Shown here in pieces: positions 9,111 to 17,517 of a stretch of 64,000 bases of DNA. The position numbers and the translations under genes were made by a program. Position 1 is the first letter of the stretch. Each line of letters starts with the position of its first letter. The DNA is taken from the NCBI GenBank assembly GCA_041396685.1, contig JAWKYD010000011.1, forward strand, positions 124,001 to 188,000. Reading direction: 5' to 3'. The notes beneath the pieces are model-generated. The model made no database searches. It was given only the letters and a program-made list of their open reading frames with translations, and was not told where the DNA came from. The stretch is from JAUIAI01 sp041396685 (GTDB taxonomy: Bacteria; Pseudomonadota; Gammaproteobacteria; Burkholderiales; Burkholderiaceae_E).

Positions 9111-9953
9111 TCATCGGCCCGCGACAGCGAGATCCGACGGTTCGAAATCGGTACGGGGCAAGCTCGCCAGGAAGTCGACGACCGCCTCATTGAAGGCCGC
9201 CGCACATTCCATGTTGACTGCGTGGCCACCGTCGAGGTCGACCACCCGCAGCCCCGGCAAGGCTTCGCTTGCGCGGTCACGCAAGGGCTGGAACCGTTTC
9301 TCCCAGCGACCATTGACGAGCAGCGTCGGACACTGCAACTCGTGCAGGCGGTCGCCGACCGAGAGATCGGGACGGGTGTGGGCGGTCAGGCGCACGAACG
9401 CCTCGGGATCCGTACCGTCGGCGATCTCGATCAGCCGCTCGCGCAGAGCCGGGTCCAGCCGGCGCGCATGCCGCGGATGGAACGGCATGCGTGCGAGCGC
9501 CGCGGCGCCCAGATCCTGCACCAGCGCAATACGCTCGTGACGATTGCGCTCGCGGTCGAAGCTGACCGGATCGACGAGCGCGGATATGGAATTCGTGAAG
9601 ATGTGGGCTATCACGCGCTGCGGATGCGCGAGGCAGTAGTGAAAGCCCAGGCCCGCGCCAAACGACTGCGTGCACAAGACGACGCGTTCGGCGCCGGACT
9701 TGGCGCGTACCGCATCGATGGCATCGACCAGCGCAGCCACCGAGTAACACGAATCGTCGGCAGGGCTGGGGCTCTGCCCGTGGCCCCAGAGTTCGAGCCG
9801 CACCGGGCGTACCCACGGTAGCAGCGCGGCGACGTTGTCGGCCCATTGCAAGCGGCTGGACAACATGCCGTGGATCATCAACATGACAGGGCCGCGCCCG
9901 CCGGGCACCTCGTCGAAGGCGAACACCGGCTCGGCGCGATCAGAATCCGACAT
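9111..9953 (-). CDS. alpha/beta hydrolase
   Basis: 280 residues of alpha/beta-hydrolase fold. The oxyanion HGM is at 28-30. The nucleophile Ser97 lies in TQSFG, where Thr replaces the first Gly of the usual GxSxG. A late GGHAVNME supplies the catalytic His. It may hydrolyse an ester, lactone, enol-lactone or carbon-carbon bond. It overlaps the upstream BKACE gene by 14 bases, so the two are translated from one transcript. No signal peptide, so cytoplasmic. Confidence 0.9.
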   Translation of the reverse strand: MSDSDRAEPVFAFDEVPGGRGPVMLMIHGMLSSRLQWADNVAALLPWVRPVRLELWGHGQSPSPADDSCYSVAALVDAIDAVRAKSGAERVVLCTQSFGAGLGFHYCLAHPQRVIAHIFTNSISALVDPVSFDRERNRHERIALVQDLGAAALARMPFHPRHARRLDPALRERLIEIADGTDPEAFVRLTAHTRPDLSVGDRLHELQCPTLLVNGRWEKRFQPLRDRASEALPGLRVVDLDGGHAVNMECAAAFNEAVVDFLASLPRTDFEPSDLAVAGR

Positions 9954-10872
9954 TGGCCTTGCCCTTGAGTTGCAGGATCTCGCGTGCGTCGTCGGGGGTG
10001 GCGATCTCGAGCCCCATCTGCTCGACGATGGCGACGGCCGCCCTTACCTGCTCGGCATTGCTGGTGGCCAGCCGGCCGGGCGCGATCCAGAGCGAATCCT
10101 CGAGCCCGACTCGGATGTGGCCGCCCATGGCCGCCGACATCGCGGCGATCGGCAGCTGGTTGCGACCGGCACCGAGCACCGACCAGACGTAGTCGTCGCC
10201 AAACAGGCGATCGGCGGTGCGCCGCATGTGGGCGACATCTTCGGGATGCGGTCCGATGCCGCCCAGCAATCCGAACACCGACTGGACGAAGAACGGTGGT
10301 TTGACGAGGCCGCGATCGACGAAGTGCCTGAGCGTATACAGGTGACCGATGTCGTAGCACTCGATTTCGAAGCGGGTGCCGTTGCGCGAACAGGTCGTGA
10401 GAATGTTCTCGATGTCGCGAAACGTGTTCTTGAAGATGCGATCGTCGGATTCGGCCAGATACGGCCGTTCCCAGTCGTACTTGAAGGTCTCGTAGCGGGC
10501 CAGCATCGGATACAGGCCGAAGTTCATCGACCCCATGTTCAGCGACGCGACCTCGGGCTTGAACTCTGCGCAGGGTCGCAATCGTTCCTCGACGAGCATG
10601 GTCGGCGCACCGCCCGTGGTGATGTTCACCACCACGTCGCTGTCGCGTTTGATGACCTCCAGAAACGGTTGAAAGGCCTCGGGTCGCTGGTCCGGGCGAC
10701 CGTCGCGCGGGTCACGCGCATGCAGATGAACGAGGGCCGCGCCGGCCTCGGCTGCGGCCAGCGCGGCCTCGGCGATCTCCCCGGCCGTAATCGGCAGATG
10801 CGGCGACATCGTCGGCGTATGGATCGCGCCGGTTACCGCGCAGGTGATCATGACTTTGCGCTTGTCGGCCAT
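9940..10872 (-). CDS. BKACE family beta-keto acid cleavage enzyme (DUF849)
   Basis: 310 residues. The TIM-barrel BKACE family includes 3-keto-5-aminohexanoate cleavage enzyme (Kce), which condenses a beta-keto acid with acetyl-CoA to give acetoacetate and a new CoA ester. The metal-binding HLHAR motif (His49, His51) and the GGHIRVGLEDSL segment with a conserved Glu are present. GGAG precedes the ATG. It is probably the first gene of the operon running to 252, because 268 bases without a supported gene lie upstream. Across the family the keto-acid substrate varies widely, so the specific reaction is open. Confidence 0.93.
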   Translation of the reverse strand: MADKRKVMITCAVTGAIHTPTMSPHLPITAGEIAEAALAAAEAGAALVHLHARDPRDGRPDQRPEAFQPFLEVIKRDSDVVVNITTGGAPTMLVEERLRPCAEFKPEVASLNMGSMNFGLYPMLARYETFKYDWERPYLAESDDRIFKNTFRDIENILTTCSRNGTRFEIECYDIGHLYTLRHFVDRGLVKPPFFVQSVFGLLGGIGPHPEDVAHMRRTADRLFGDDYVWSVLGAGRNQLPIAAMSAAMGGHIRVGLEDSLWIAPGRLATSNAEQVRAAVAIVEQMGLEIATPDDAREILQLKGKANVGF

Positions 10873-11140
10873 GTTCAGGTCTCCGGCGACGCCGGGCGGC
10901 GGCCCGGGCGTCGATGATTGTCAGGGGGCGACGCACAACTCGGCAGCGTTGCCGTGTTCGGCCCCGGCTGACGATATGGCGCTATTGAACCATGAGTGGC
11001 GGGCCGACCCGATGGCGAGCCAGCGTCTTGATCGGGCGTTCGATCCCACCGGGGAGCAACGTCGTCCCGAGGCGCTCGCCTGGCCTGCGGGACTGCATGG
11101 CCCGACACGCATCGTGCCGCCCGGCGGTGATCGGGCGCTA

Positions 11141-11623
11141 TCAGTCAGACGCCGCGAGCAGGCTCGCAGCGGTGGCGTCACGCAAGCGCCGTGGCGCGAT
11201 CGAGAACACCGCATTGGGCGCACCGGCGGCGGCCCACACCAGATCGTGCTCGAGCAAGGCCGGATCCATGAATACACGCAAGGGCTGCAGGTGTCCGATG
11301 GGCGCGACGCCGCCGATTGCGAAGCCCGTCGAGGCGCGGACGCGCTTTGGATCCGCACGAGTCGGCGCAGCACCGAGCAGGCGTTGAACGAGATCGAGAT
11401 CGGCCGAACGGTCGCCCGCGATCAACAACAGCACGAGATCGCGCGCGGGACCGTACTCGAACACCAGGGACTTGACGATCTGGCCGATCGTGCAAGCACA
11501 AGCCGACGCCGCCTCCGCGGCGGTGCGGGTGCTGTCGGGCATCGTGCGGATCTCGATCGACAGACCGAGTGACTCGGCCGCCTGCGCGACCCGATCGGTG
11601 CTGCGCATCTTGTTGCTGCTCAT
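11141..11623 (-). CDS. YbaK/EbsC-type aminoacyl-tRNA deacylase
   Basis: 160 residues of the YbaK/ProX editing-domain family, which hydrolyses mischarged tRNAs such as Cys-tRNA(Pro) or Ala-tRNA(Pro) in trans. The family core is recognisable: CTIGQIVKSLVFEYG with its conserved Lys near residue 50, FAIGGVAPIGH around 101-111, and a late VWAAAGAPNAVFSI. The ATG overlaps the stop of the ChaC-like gene in an ATGA. It is probably cytoplasmic housekeeping, but it is co-transcribed with the end of a catabolic gene run. Confidence 0.93.
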   Translation of the reverse strand: MSSNKMRSTDRVAQAAESLGLSIEIRTMPDSTRTAAEAASACACTIGQIVKSLVFEYGPARDLVLLLIAGDRSADLDLVQRLLGAAPTRADPKRVRASTGFAIGGVAPIGHLQPLRVFMDPALLEHDLVWAAAGAPNAVFSIAPRRLRDATAASLLAASD

Positions 11624-12156
11624 CCGGGTGTCTCCAGAAGCCCCCTGACGGCGCCATCCAGCGCCAGCAGATGATCGTCATCCTCGGCACCGAGCCGGGC
11701 CAGCGCGCCGACGAGTTCATGAAGATACTCGGCATTGCGGCCGCTGGGTCCCCGACTGCTGGCGATCTGGGCGGCGATCGCTTCTGGCGGCGCCTCACCC
11801 AGCCAGGCGAAGTTGCCCGGGGCAGCCACGTAGACGAGCGCCTCGAGCGCTGCGCCCGAGTCATCGAACAGCGTCACGGCGCGGCGCTCGTAGCCGTTCT
11901 TCTCGCGATGATCGAGCGCATCGAGCACGGCCGTGCGCGTGACAGGGTCCAGGCGGTAGGCCATGCCCAGGCAACGGCGACCTCGCGCGGGCACCAGCGT
12001 GACGACCCGTCCCGGTGCCTCGGGCGTGCCGCGGTGATCGTGCGAGCCTTGCCAGAACTGGCGTACGTGATCCGGCAGGGCGGCCCGTCGGCGCTCCAGA
12101 TAACGAAAATCGGGCCGCCAGATCAACGACCCGTAGGCGAACAACCACTCGGGCAT
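11620..12156 (-). CDS. ChaC-like gamma-glutamylcyclotransferase
   Basis: 178 residues. It starts with the family's substrate-binding LFAYGSLIWRPDF (YGSL at 8-11) and has the catalytic acid Glu85 in HREKNGYER. ChaC enzymes cleave the gamma-glutamyl group of glutathione to 5-oxoproline and Cys-Gly. The gene lies 34 bases after the first Lin0512 gene and is coupled by ATGA to the YbaK-like gene. Its presence after an oxygenase cluster could relate to glutathione turnover, but no glutathione transferase is nearby. Confidence 0.93.
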   Translation of the reverse strand: MPEWLFAYGSLIWRPDFRYLERRRAALPDHVRQFWQGSHDHRGTPEAPGRVVTLVPARGRRCLGMAYRLDPVTRTAVLDALDHREKNGYERRAVTLFDDSGAALEALVYVAAPGNFAWLGEAPPEAIAAQIASSRGPSGRNAEYLHELVGALARLGAEDDDHLLALDGAVRGLLETPG

Positions 12157-12190
12157 GGCGTTTACGAGCCGGCGGGACGCACGCGCACCC

Positions 12191-12553
12191 TTACCCGCTG
12201 CTCTGGATCAGGTGCTCGGGAATGTCGACCCAGGCCGCGATTGCCGCGGTGACCACCACGACACGATCGTGCGGACCCTCGGCCGGGTGATCGAGACCGC
12301 CGGCGACCGCGCTCGCGCGCACGGTGCCGAACGGCAACGACGCGGCCACCTTGTCGAGATCGATGCGTTCGGGCCGCGTCGCGCCCAGCGTGAGATCGAT
12401 CTCCATCGATGCGGCCGGGATGTCCAGGCTGCGGAACAGCGACAGCGAACTGTGATGCAAGGCGTCCTGCACGGCCCGCAGCGCCGCCTTGGTGTAGTCC
12501 TCACCGTGCAGGTCGTTGCCCATGCCCATCTCGAGAATGATCCGCCGCTTCAT
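12191..12553 (-). CDS. Lin0512 family protein, copy 1 (function unknown)
   Basis: 120 residues. It begins LEMGMGNDLHGEDYTKAA and contains LPFG and AGGLDHP, the conserved features of the Lin0512 family, which has no established function to my knowledge. It is a clear paralogue of the next upstream gene: both share the DLHG.DYTKAA block, DAL-H-SLS, G--RPE, LP(F/Y)G and GGLD. Its ATG overlaps that gene's stop (ATGA), so the two are made together and may form a hetero-oligomer. Located directly after the two Rieske oxygenase subunits. Conserved Asp and His in the DLHG motif suggest a binding or catalytic site, which is inference. Confidence 0.88.
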   Translation of the reverse strand: MKRRIILEMGMGNDLHGEDYTKAALRAVQDALHHSSLSLFRSLDIPAASMEIDLTLGATRPERIDLDKVAASLPFGTVRASAVAGGLDHPAEGPHDRVVVVTAAIAAWVDIPEHLIQSSG

Positions 12554-12900
12554 TCGCCGGCCTCCGGAAAATCGAGATAGACGGCGACGATCGCATTGGC
12601 GATCACGGTATGTCCGCCGGCCGGATGAGGCACGTCCAGCCCGCCGAGTTCGGCGCTCACCCGGCGCGAGCCGTAGGGCAGGACTTCGGCCACCGCGTCG
12701 CAGTCGACCGCTTCCGGTCGGGCCACGCCGATGCGCACCTCGACCTGCATCGCATCGCGCTCGAAGCCGAAGGCCGGCGCCACCGACAGGCTGTTGTGCC
12801 AGAGCGCATCGGCCAGCGCACGCTTGGCCGCCTTGGTGTAGTCGGCACCGTGCAGATCGGTGCCGATGCCGATCTCGAGCGCCATGCGTTTCTTCGCCAC
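12550..12900 (-). CDS. Lin0512 family protein, copy 2 (function unknown)
   Basis: 116 residues, paralogous to the 12191-12553 product. It has LEIGIGTDLHGADYTKAA at about 8-25, LPYGSRR in the middle and GGLDVPHPAGGH near residue 90. The start is GTG at 12900, preceded by GAGGAG at 9 bases. The next in-frame ATG is five codons further in. It begins 18 bases after the oxygenase beta-subunit gene ends. Tandem divergence of a small protein usually means a heteromeric complex. Whether these proteins act on the oxygenase product or have a separate role is not visible from sequence. Confidence 0.88.
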   Translation of the reverse strand: MAKKRMALEIGIGTDLHGADYTKAAKRALADALWHNSLSVAPAFGFERDAMQVEVRIGVARPEAVDCDAVAEVLPYGSRRVSAELGGLDVPHPAGGHTVIANAIVAVYLDFPEAGE

Positions 12901-12918
12901 CGTGGTCGTCTCCTCGGG

Positions 12919-13548
12919 TCAGACCCAGGCCTGCAACACGTAGTCGTATGCCGCCTGCCCGTTCATCATGTCGACACGTTGATGCTGGATGCGGAAGCCG
13001 TCGGCCTCGCGTACGAGCACGTGCCGATAGCTGCCGGCGAAGTGGCGTACGTTGTCACGGCGCAGCTCCATCATCTGGAAGCGCGAAGCCACCCGCACGC
13101 GCGCATCGTCGACCTGCTCGAGCACGACATTGCCCACCAGATGACTGGTGCCCCACATCGGTGCCTGTGACCAGGCGTTCGGATGCAGGATGCGGCCCAT
13201 CCGCACCTCCATCAGCAGCTTGTCCTCGGCGAAGATCGACGGCTCGGCCTCCCAGCTGGTCTGGCCGGGATGCACCGGCATCCAGTAGAGGCCGTCGTCG
13301 GTGAAGCAATCGATGTATCCCTGCCAGTCCTTCGCGTCCAGCAGCGCCGCCTGGCGATAGAGGAAGGTCTCGACCCGCAGTTGCAGGGCTGGATCGATGA
13401 CCGCCGCTCCTGGCACGTATTGCGGCGTCTCGCTGCCACCGCCGCGCCCCTGGGTCTCGGGAGCAACCGACTCGGCGCCGGTCACCGACGGCACGCTCTC
13501 GATGACGATGCTCGAGCCCACCGCCTTGCGAACCTCGTTCTCGCTCAT
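12919..13548 (-). CDS. aromatic ring-hydroxylating dioxygenase, beta subunit
   Basis: 209 residues with a cone-shaped NTF2-like fold expected from ETFLYRQAALLDAKDW, then CFTDDGLYWMPV, and the late HLVGNVVLEQ and FAGSYRHVLVRE. This is the small, structural subunit of an alpha3beta3 Rieske oxygenase. The N-terminal ~45 residues (through ETQGRGGGSETPQ) are extended and polar compared with typical members. The ATG lies two bases after the alpha-subunit stop, and its GGAGG ribosome-binding site sits inside the alpha-subunit end. Confidence 0.92.
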   Translation of the reverse strand: MSENEVRKAVGSSIVIESVPSVTGAESVAPETQGRGGGSETPQYVPGAAVIDPALQLRVETFLYRQAALLDAKDWQGYIDCFTDDGLYWMPVHPGQTSWEAEPSIFAEDKLLMEVRMGRILHPNAWSQAPMWGTSHLVGNVVLEQVDDARVRVASRFQMMELRRDNVRHFAGSYRHVLVREADGFRIQHQRVDMMNGQAAYDYVLQAWV

Positions 13549-13550
13549 GA

Positions 13551-14858
13551 TCAGGCCTCCGTCTTGATGGGGGCGTCCATGTAGTTCGACCAGGCGCGGA
13601 ACTGGCTGCGCATGACCGCCTCGGACGTGCCGTTGTTCGAATAGATGACGCCGTTCTTCTCGGTGTCTTCGCCATAGTGGCGGTGGAAGCTCACCCAGTC
13701 GCCGCCGTTCGACTCGAGGCCGCGCTGGCCGCGGGTCCAGTTCTCGAGGTCGTCGGCATTGATCATGGTTGCCGGTGAATTAACCAGATTGAAATACCAC
13801 AGCGAACGACGATAGATGGCCTCGGGAGCACCCTTCAGACGGAAATGCCAGATCTCGGACAGCGTCTTGTCGGGGGCCAACGGGCGCAGACAACGCAACT
13901 GCTGAAGCGGTGACTGCACGGACAGATACGGGTACACCAAAACGTGGTGGATGCTGCGTGACAGGTATTCCTCGGCCTTGTCCGCGCCATAGGCCTCGAC
14001 CATCAGTGCCTCGTAGGCCTTGGTGTCGGGATCCTGCGGACGCAGTCCCATGTAGGCCTGCAGGATGCCGTGGCCGTGCGGCAGATTGATCGTCTGCACC
14101 GAATCCCACTTTTCGAACGGCGAGGCGAAGGCGGACAGATAGTGATAGAACAAAGGCACCGCCTCGTCGCGCTTCTTCAGGCGCGCTTCGATTCGGCTCG
14201 CGGCCACGCCGGTCGACTGATGGGTCACCGACGGGTGCAAGGCATCGAGCTGGTTCTCCATGAAGAACTTCCAGTTCGAGTGCTGGATCACACGATGACA
14301 GACCGGCACGGCCTCGACCTCACCCACCGGTGAGCGGTCGCACATGTCGTCGAACGCGATCCTGGCATCGCCCAGAAATTCCGCCAGGCCGGGGCCGTCG
14401 GCCGACAGACTGGCGAACACGAAGCCACGATACGAGTCCACGCGCGCAGCGGGTTTGATACTGCAATCGGGGTTGTCGGGCGTCAGACGGGTGTTCTCGT
14501 AAGCGCTCTTGAGCGGAATCGCCTTGATACGGCCGTCGAGCTCGAAGGTCCAGGCGTGATACGAGCAGACCAACGACTTGCCGGTGTTGCCACGCAGATT
14601 GCCGCACAGATGCACGCCGCGGTGCGGGCAGCGGTTGTAGAGCACGTTGATGCCGCCATCGAGATCACGCACCATGATCATCGGCTGACGGCCGATCTGC
14701 AGAGTGGCGTAATCGCCCGGCTTCGGAATCTGCGACTCGTGGCCGCAGTAGACCCAGATCTTCTCGAAGATATTCTCGATCTCGAGATCGAAAATGGCCT
14801 GATCCGTGTACACCGAGCGGTGCACGCGATCGGGCTCGATGAGATTGTCGAGTTTCAT
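13551..14858 (-). CDS. aromatic ring-hydroxylating dioxygenase, alpha subunit (Rieske)
   Basis: 435 residues. The Rieske [2Fe-2S] ligands are Cys77 and His79 (CPHRG) and Cys98 and His101 (CSYH). The mononuclear iron site is ENQLDALHPSVTH, with Asp205 as the bridging Asp and His208 and His213 as ligands. It should insert oxygen into an aromatic or similar substrate using electrons from a reductase. No dedicated ferredoxin or reductase gene lies in the cluster. The ferredoxin-NADP reductase at 55766-56587 is far away. The substrate is presumably what the upstream Liv-type ABC importer brings in. The gene starts 126 bases after livF ends. Confidence 0.94.
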   Translation of the reverse strand: MKLDNLIEPDRVHRSVYTDQAIFDLEIENIFEKIWVYCGHESQIPKPGDYATLQIGRQPMIMVRDLDGGINVLYNRCPHRGVHLCGNLRGNTGKSLVCSYHAWTFELDGRIKAIPLKSAYENTRLTPDNPDCSIKPAARVDSYRGFVFASLSADGPGLAEFLGDARIAFDDMCDRSPVGEVEAVPVCHRVIQHSNWKFFMENQLDALHPSVTHQSTGVAASRIEARLKKRDEAVPLFYHYLSAFASPFEKWDSVQTINLPHGHGILQAYMGLRPQDPDTKAYEALMVEAYGADKAEEYLSRSIHHVLVYPYLSVQSPLQQLRCLRPLAPDKTLSEIWHFRLKGAPEAIYRRSLWYFNLVNSPATMINADDLENWTRGQRGLESNGGDWVSFHRHYGEDTEKNGVIYSNNGTSEAVMRSQFRAWSNYMDAPIKTEA

Positions 14859-14984
14859 CCGCCTTCGTCCTGTCAGTGCGAAGCCGGCGGTCGGCCGGCG
14901 CGATATTTCCCGGTTGGCAGCACCGGCACCTCGGGGTGCCGGACCTGCGTAGCAAACATGCTTGCTCGTGAGTCGGCCATGCGG

Positions 14985-15710
14985 TCATCCGGCCTTGGCG
15001 TCGCCGGCGTCCACGCCGACCAGTCGGTGCAGCAGCGCATCGTCGTCGCGCAGATCCTGGCTCGGGCCGTCGCGCACGACGCGACCGCGATTCATGACGA
15101 TACACCGCTCGGCGAACGACAGCGCGATGCGACTGTTCTGCTCGACCAGCACGATGCTCATCTCGAAGGCATCGCGCAGATGCGCGATCGATCGTTGCAG
15201 CTGTTCGACGATGACCGGTGCCAGTCCCTCGGAAGGCTCGTCCATTAGTAACAGGCGCGGATTGCCGACAAGGGCGCGCGCGATCGCCAGCATCTGTTGC
15301 TCGCCACCCGACAGTTGGTTGCCCAGGTTCGACGCACGCTGGGCCAGTGACGGAAACAGCTCGTAAACCGCCTCGCGGTCCCAATGACCGGGCCGTTGCG
15401 CCACGGCGAGATTCTCGGTGACGGTCAGCGAGGGGAAGATCTCGCGTTCCTGGGGCACGTAACCAATGCCCGCGCGTGAACGCTCGTGTGGCTGCAGGGC
15501 ATCGAGCGCGCGGCCGCCGAACGAGACGCTGCCGCCGTGGCGGGTGGTGATGCCCATGATCGAGGCCAGCAAGGTGCTCTTGCCGACGCCGTTGCGGCCG
15601 ATGATCGCCACCGCTTCGGCGGCGTCGACCGTGAGATCGACTTCGTCGAGCACGACTGTGTCGCCGTAGCCGGCCGACAGCCCCGTGATGACCAGCCCGT
15701 CCGATTTCAT
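14985..15710 (-). CDS. livF: branched-chain amino acid-type ABC transporter ATPase LivF
   Basis: 241 residues. Walker A GRNGVGKST near 37-45, the ABC signature LSGGEQQ, Walker B LLLMDEPSEGLAP and a switch His region are all visible. LivF is the second ATPase of HAAT-type importers for branched-chain amino acids, amides and many aromatic acids. The ATG overlaps the livG stop in an ATGA. Last gene of the Liv set, and followed by the Rieske oxygenase genes on the same strand. Confidence 0.94.
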   Translation of the reverse strand: MKSDGLVITGLSAGYGDTVVLDEVDLTVDAAEAVAIIGRNGVGKSTLLASIMGITTRHGGSVSFGGRALDALQPHERSRAGIGYVPQEREIFPSLTVTENLAVAQRPGHWDREAVYELFPSLAQRASNLGNQLSGGEQQMLAIARALVGNPRLLLMDEPSEGLAPVIVEQLQRSIAHLRDAFEMSIVLVEQNSRIALSFAERCIVMNRGRVVRDGPSQDLRDDDALLHRLVGVDAGDAKAG

Positions 15711-16459
15711 TCCTGCCCCAGGTAGACCTCGCGAACGCGCCGGTCGTTGGCGATCTCGTCGGGTGTGCCCTCGGCGAGCACTGCGCCCGCGACCAGCACG
15801 CTGATACGGGTCGCGACACGAAAGATGATGTCCATGTCGTGATCGATGATCAGCACGGCCGTGTCGGCCGGCAGACGGTCGATCGCATCGAGGATCAGGC
15901 GGGTTTCGGACGAGGCCACACCGGCGGCCGGCTCGTCGAGCAACAACACGCGTGGCCGCCGGCCGAGTGCGATCACGATCTCGACCAGGCGCTGCCGACC
16001 ATAAGCCAGCTCGCGCACCGGGGTCAGCGCGACATCGTCGAGTTCGAACGCAGCGAGCAACTCCAGAGCCTCGTCGACGGCGTCGGACTGTCGACCCACC
16101 GGCTGCCAGAAGCGATGCCCGCGGCCCAGGCGTTCGATGATCGGCATGACCACGTTCTCGAGCACGGTCAGCTCGCGAAACAGCTGGTTGATCTGAAACG
16201 TGCGCGACAGACCGCGGCGCGCACGCGCGGCCAGGTCGAGTTGCGTGATCGGCTCGCCGTCGAGCAGGATCTGGCCGCGGTCGACGGGCACGGCCCCGGT
16301 GATCAGATTCACGCAGGTGGTCTTGCCGGCGCCATTGGGGCCGATCAGGGCGTGTCGTGCGCCCGGCATCAGGGTGAGATCGATGTCGCGCGAAACATGC
16401 AACGCGCCAAAATGTTTGTCGATGCCGCGCACGTCGAGCACCGGTCGTGGCGCGTTCAT
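15707..16459 (-). CDS. livG: branched-chain amino acid-type ABC transporter ATPase LivG
   Basis: 250 residues from the ATG at 16459, which overlaps the livM stop in an ATGA. A start 36 bases further upstream is possible but less likely. Walker A GPNGAGKTT, RRGLSRTFQINQLF and Walker B VLLLDEPAAGV are present. The C-terminus VREVYLGQE is a LivG hallmark. The usual LSGG signature region here reads ELAYGRQRLVEI. This altered signature is common in LivG but worth noting. Works with LivF, LivM and LivH. Confidence 0.94.
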   Translation of the reverse strand: MNAPRPVLDVRGIDKHFGALHVSRDIDLTLMPGARHALIGPNGAGKTTCVNLITGAVPVDRGQILLDGEPITQLDLAARARRGLSRTFQINQLFRELTVLENVVMPIIERLGRGHRFWQPVGRQSDAVDEALELLAAFELDDVALTPVRELAYGRQRLVEIVIALGRRPRVLLLDEPAAGVASSETRLILDAIDRLPADTAVLIIDHDMDIIFRVATRISVLVAGAVLAEGTPDEIANDRRVREVYLGQE

Positions 16460-17517
16460 CGCCGGTGCTCCGGTTTGCGCCAGCGATCGAGCCAACCGAG
16501 CACGCCGCCGCGCGCGAACAGCACCATCAGCACCAGGACGACACCGACGCCGAACTCCCAGAACTCCGGCGAGAGCTTGGCCAGCTCGTCTTCGAGAACC
16601 ATATAGAGAACGGCACCGGCGAAGGCGCCGTATAGGCGACCGATGCCGCCGAGGATGATGATGATCAGGATCGTGCCCGAGCGCGAGAAATCGAGCACGT
16701 CGAGCGTGACGAAGGTGTTGGTCTGCGCGAACAGCCCGCCGGCGACACCGGCGACCGCCGCCGACACGGCGTAGATGCCGACCAGCCGTCGGTAGACCGG
16801 CGCGCCGATCGCCTGCATGCGCAGACGGTTCTCACGGATGCCCACCAACGACTGGCCGAACGGCGAATGCACGAGCCGCCGGCAGATCAGAAACACGACG
16901 AACAGCACGGCCAGAGAGTACAGGTAGTAGGTGCGGCCCCAGAGGTCATAGTCGAACAGACCGAGCACCGGCGCGAAACTGATGCCCGTCAGGCCATCGA
17001 AGCCGCCGGTGATGCCCTCGTTGGCATTGGCCAGCTCACGCAGGAAGGCTGCCGTTGCCAATGTCAGCATCAGCAGGGTGAGGCCGTGATAGCGCAACAG
17101 CACCGCACCCGAGGCCAGACCGACGGCACCCGCGACACCGGCGGCCAGCATCAGCGAACTGATCGGCTCGGTCCAGCCGAGATGCGCGGAGGCCATCCCG
17201 CTGGCATAGGCGCCGAGTCCGAAAAAGGCCGCATGCCCCAACGACACCACACCCGCATAGCCGACGATCAGGTCGATGGACAGCGCGAACACGATCGTCA
17301 GCAGGACTTGCGAGCCGAACGCGAGATAGTCGGGCAGCAGGAAATAGACGGCGCCCCCCGCCAGCCACGGAATCGCCTCCCAGAGACGCCAACGGTGCCG
17401 GCGGGCGAACCAACCACGCGCCTGATCGGCAAGCGGAGCGTCCGGCGCCGCAGTGGCGGCCACAGGCGGCGTCACGGCGCCCCTGGCGCCGCCGGCGGGC
17501 AGGCGGGACTCAGCCAT
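16456..17517 (-). CDS. livM: branched-chain amino acid-type ABC transporter permease LivM
   Basis: 353 residues. After a ~45-residue Ala/Pro-rich cytoplasmic N-terminus come about eight to ten membrane segments with the LivM landmarks GYAGVVSLGHAAFFGLGAY and VGIRENRLRMQAIG. Forms the membrane channel with LivH. The start overlaps the livH stop by 8 bases, and the stop overlaps livG in ATGA. Confidence 0.94.
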   Translation of the reverse strand: MAESRLPAGGARGAVTPPVAATAAPDAPLADQARGWFARRHRWRLWEAIPWLAGGAVYFLLPDYLAFGSQVLLTIVFALSIDLIVGYAGVVSLGHAAFFGLGAYASGMASAHLGWTEPISSLMLAAGVAGAVGLASGAVLLRYHGLTLLMLTLATAAFLRELANANEGITGGFDGLTGISFAPVLGLFDYDLWGRTYYLYSLAVLFVVFLICRRLVHSPFGQSLVGIRENRLRMQAIGAPVYRRLVGIYAVSAAVAGVAGGLFAQTNTFVTLDVLDFSRSGTILIIIILGGIGRLYGAFAGAVLYMVLEDELAKLSPEFWEFGVGVVLVLMVLFARGGVLGWLDRWRKPEHRR

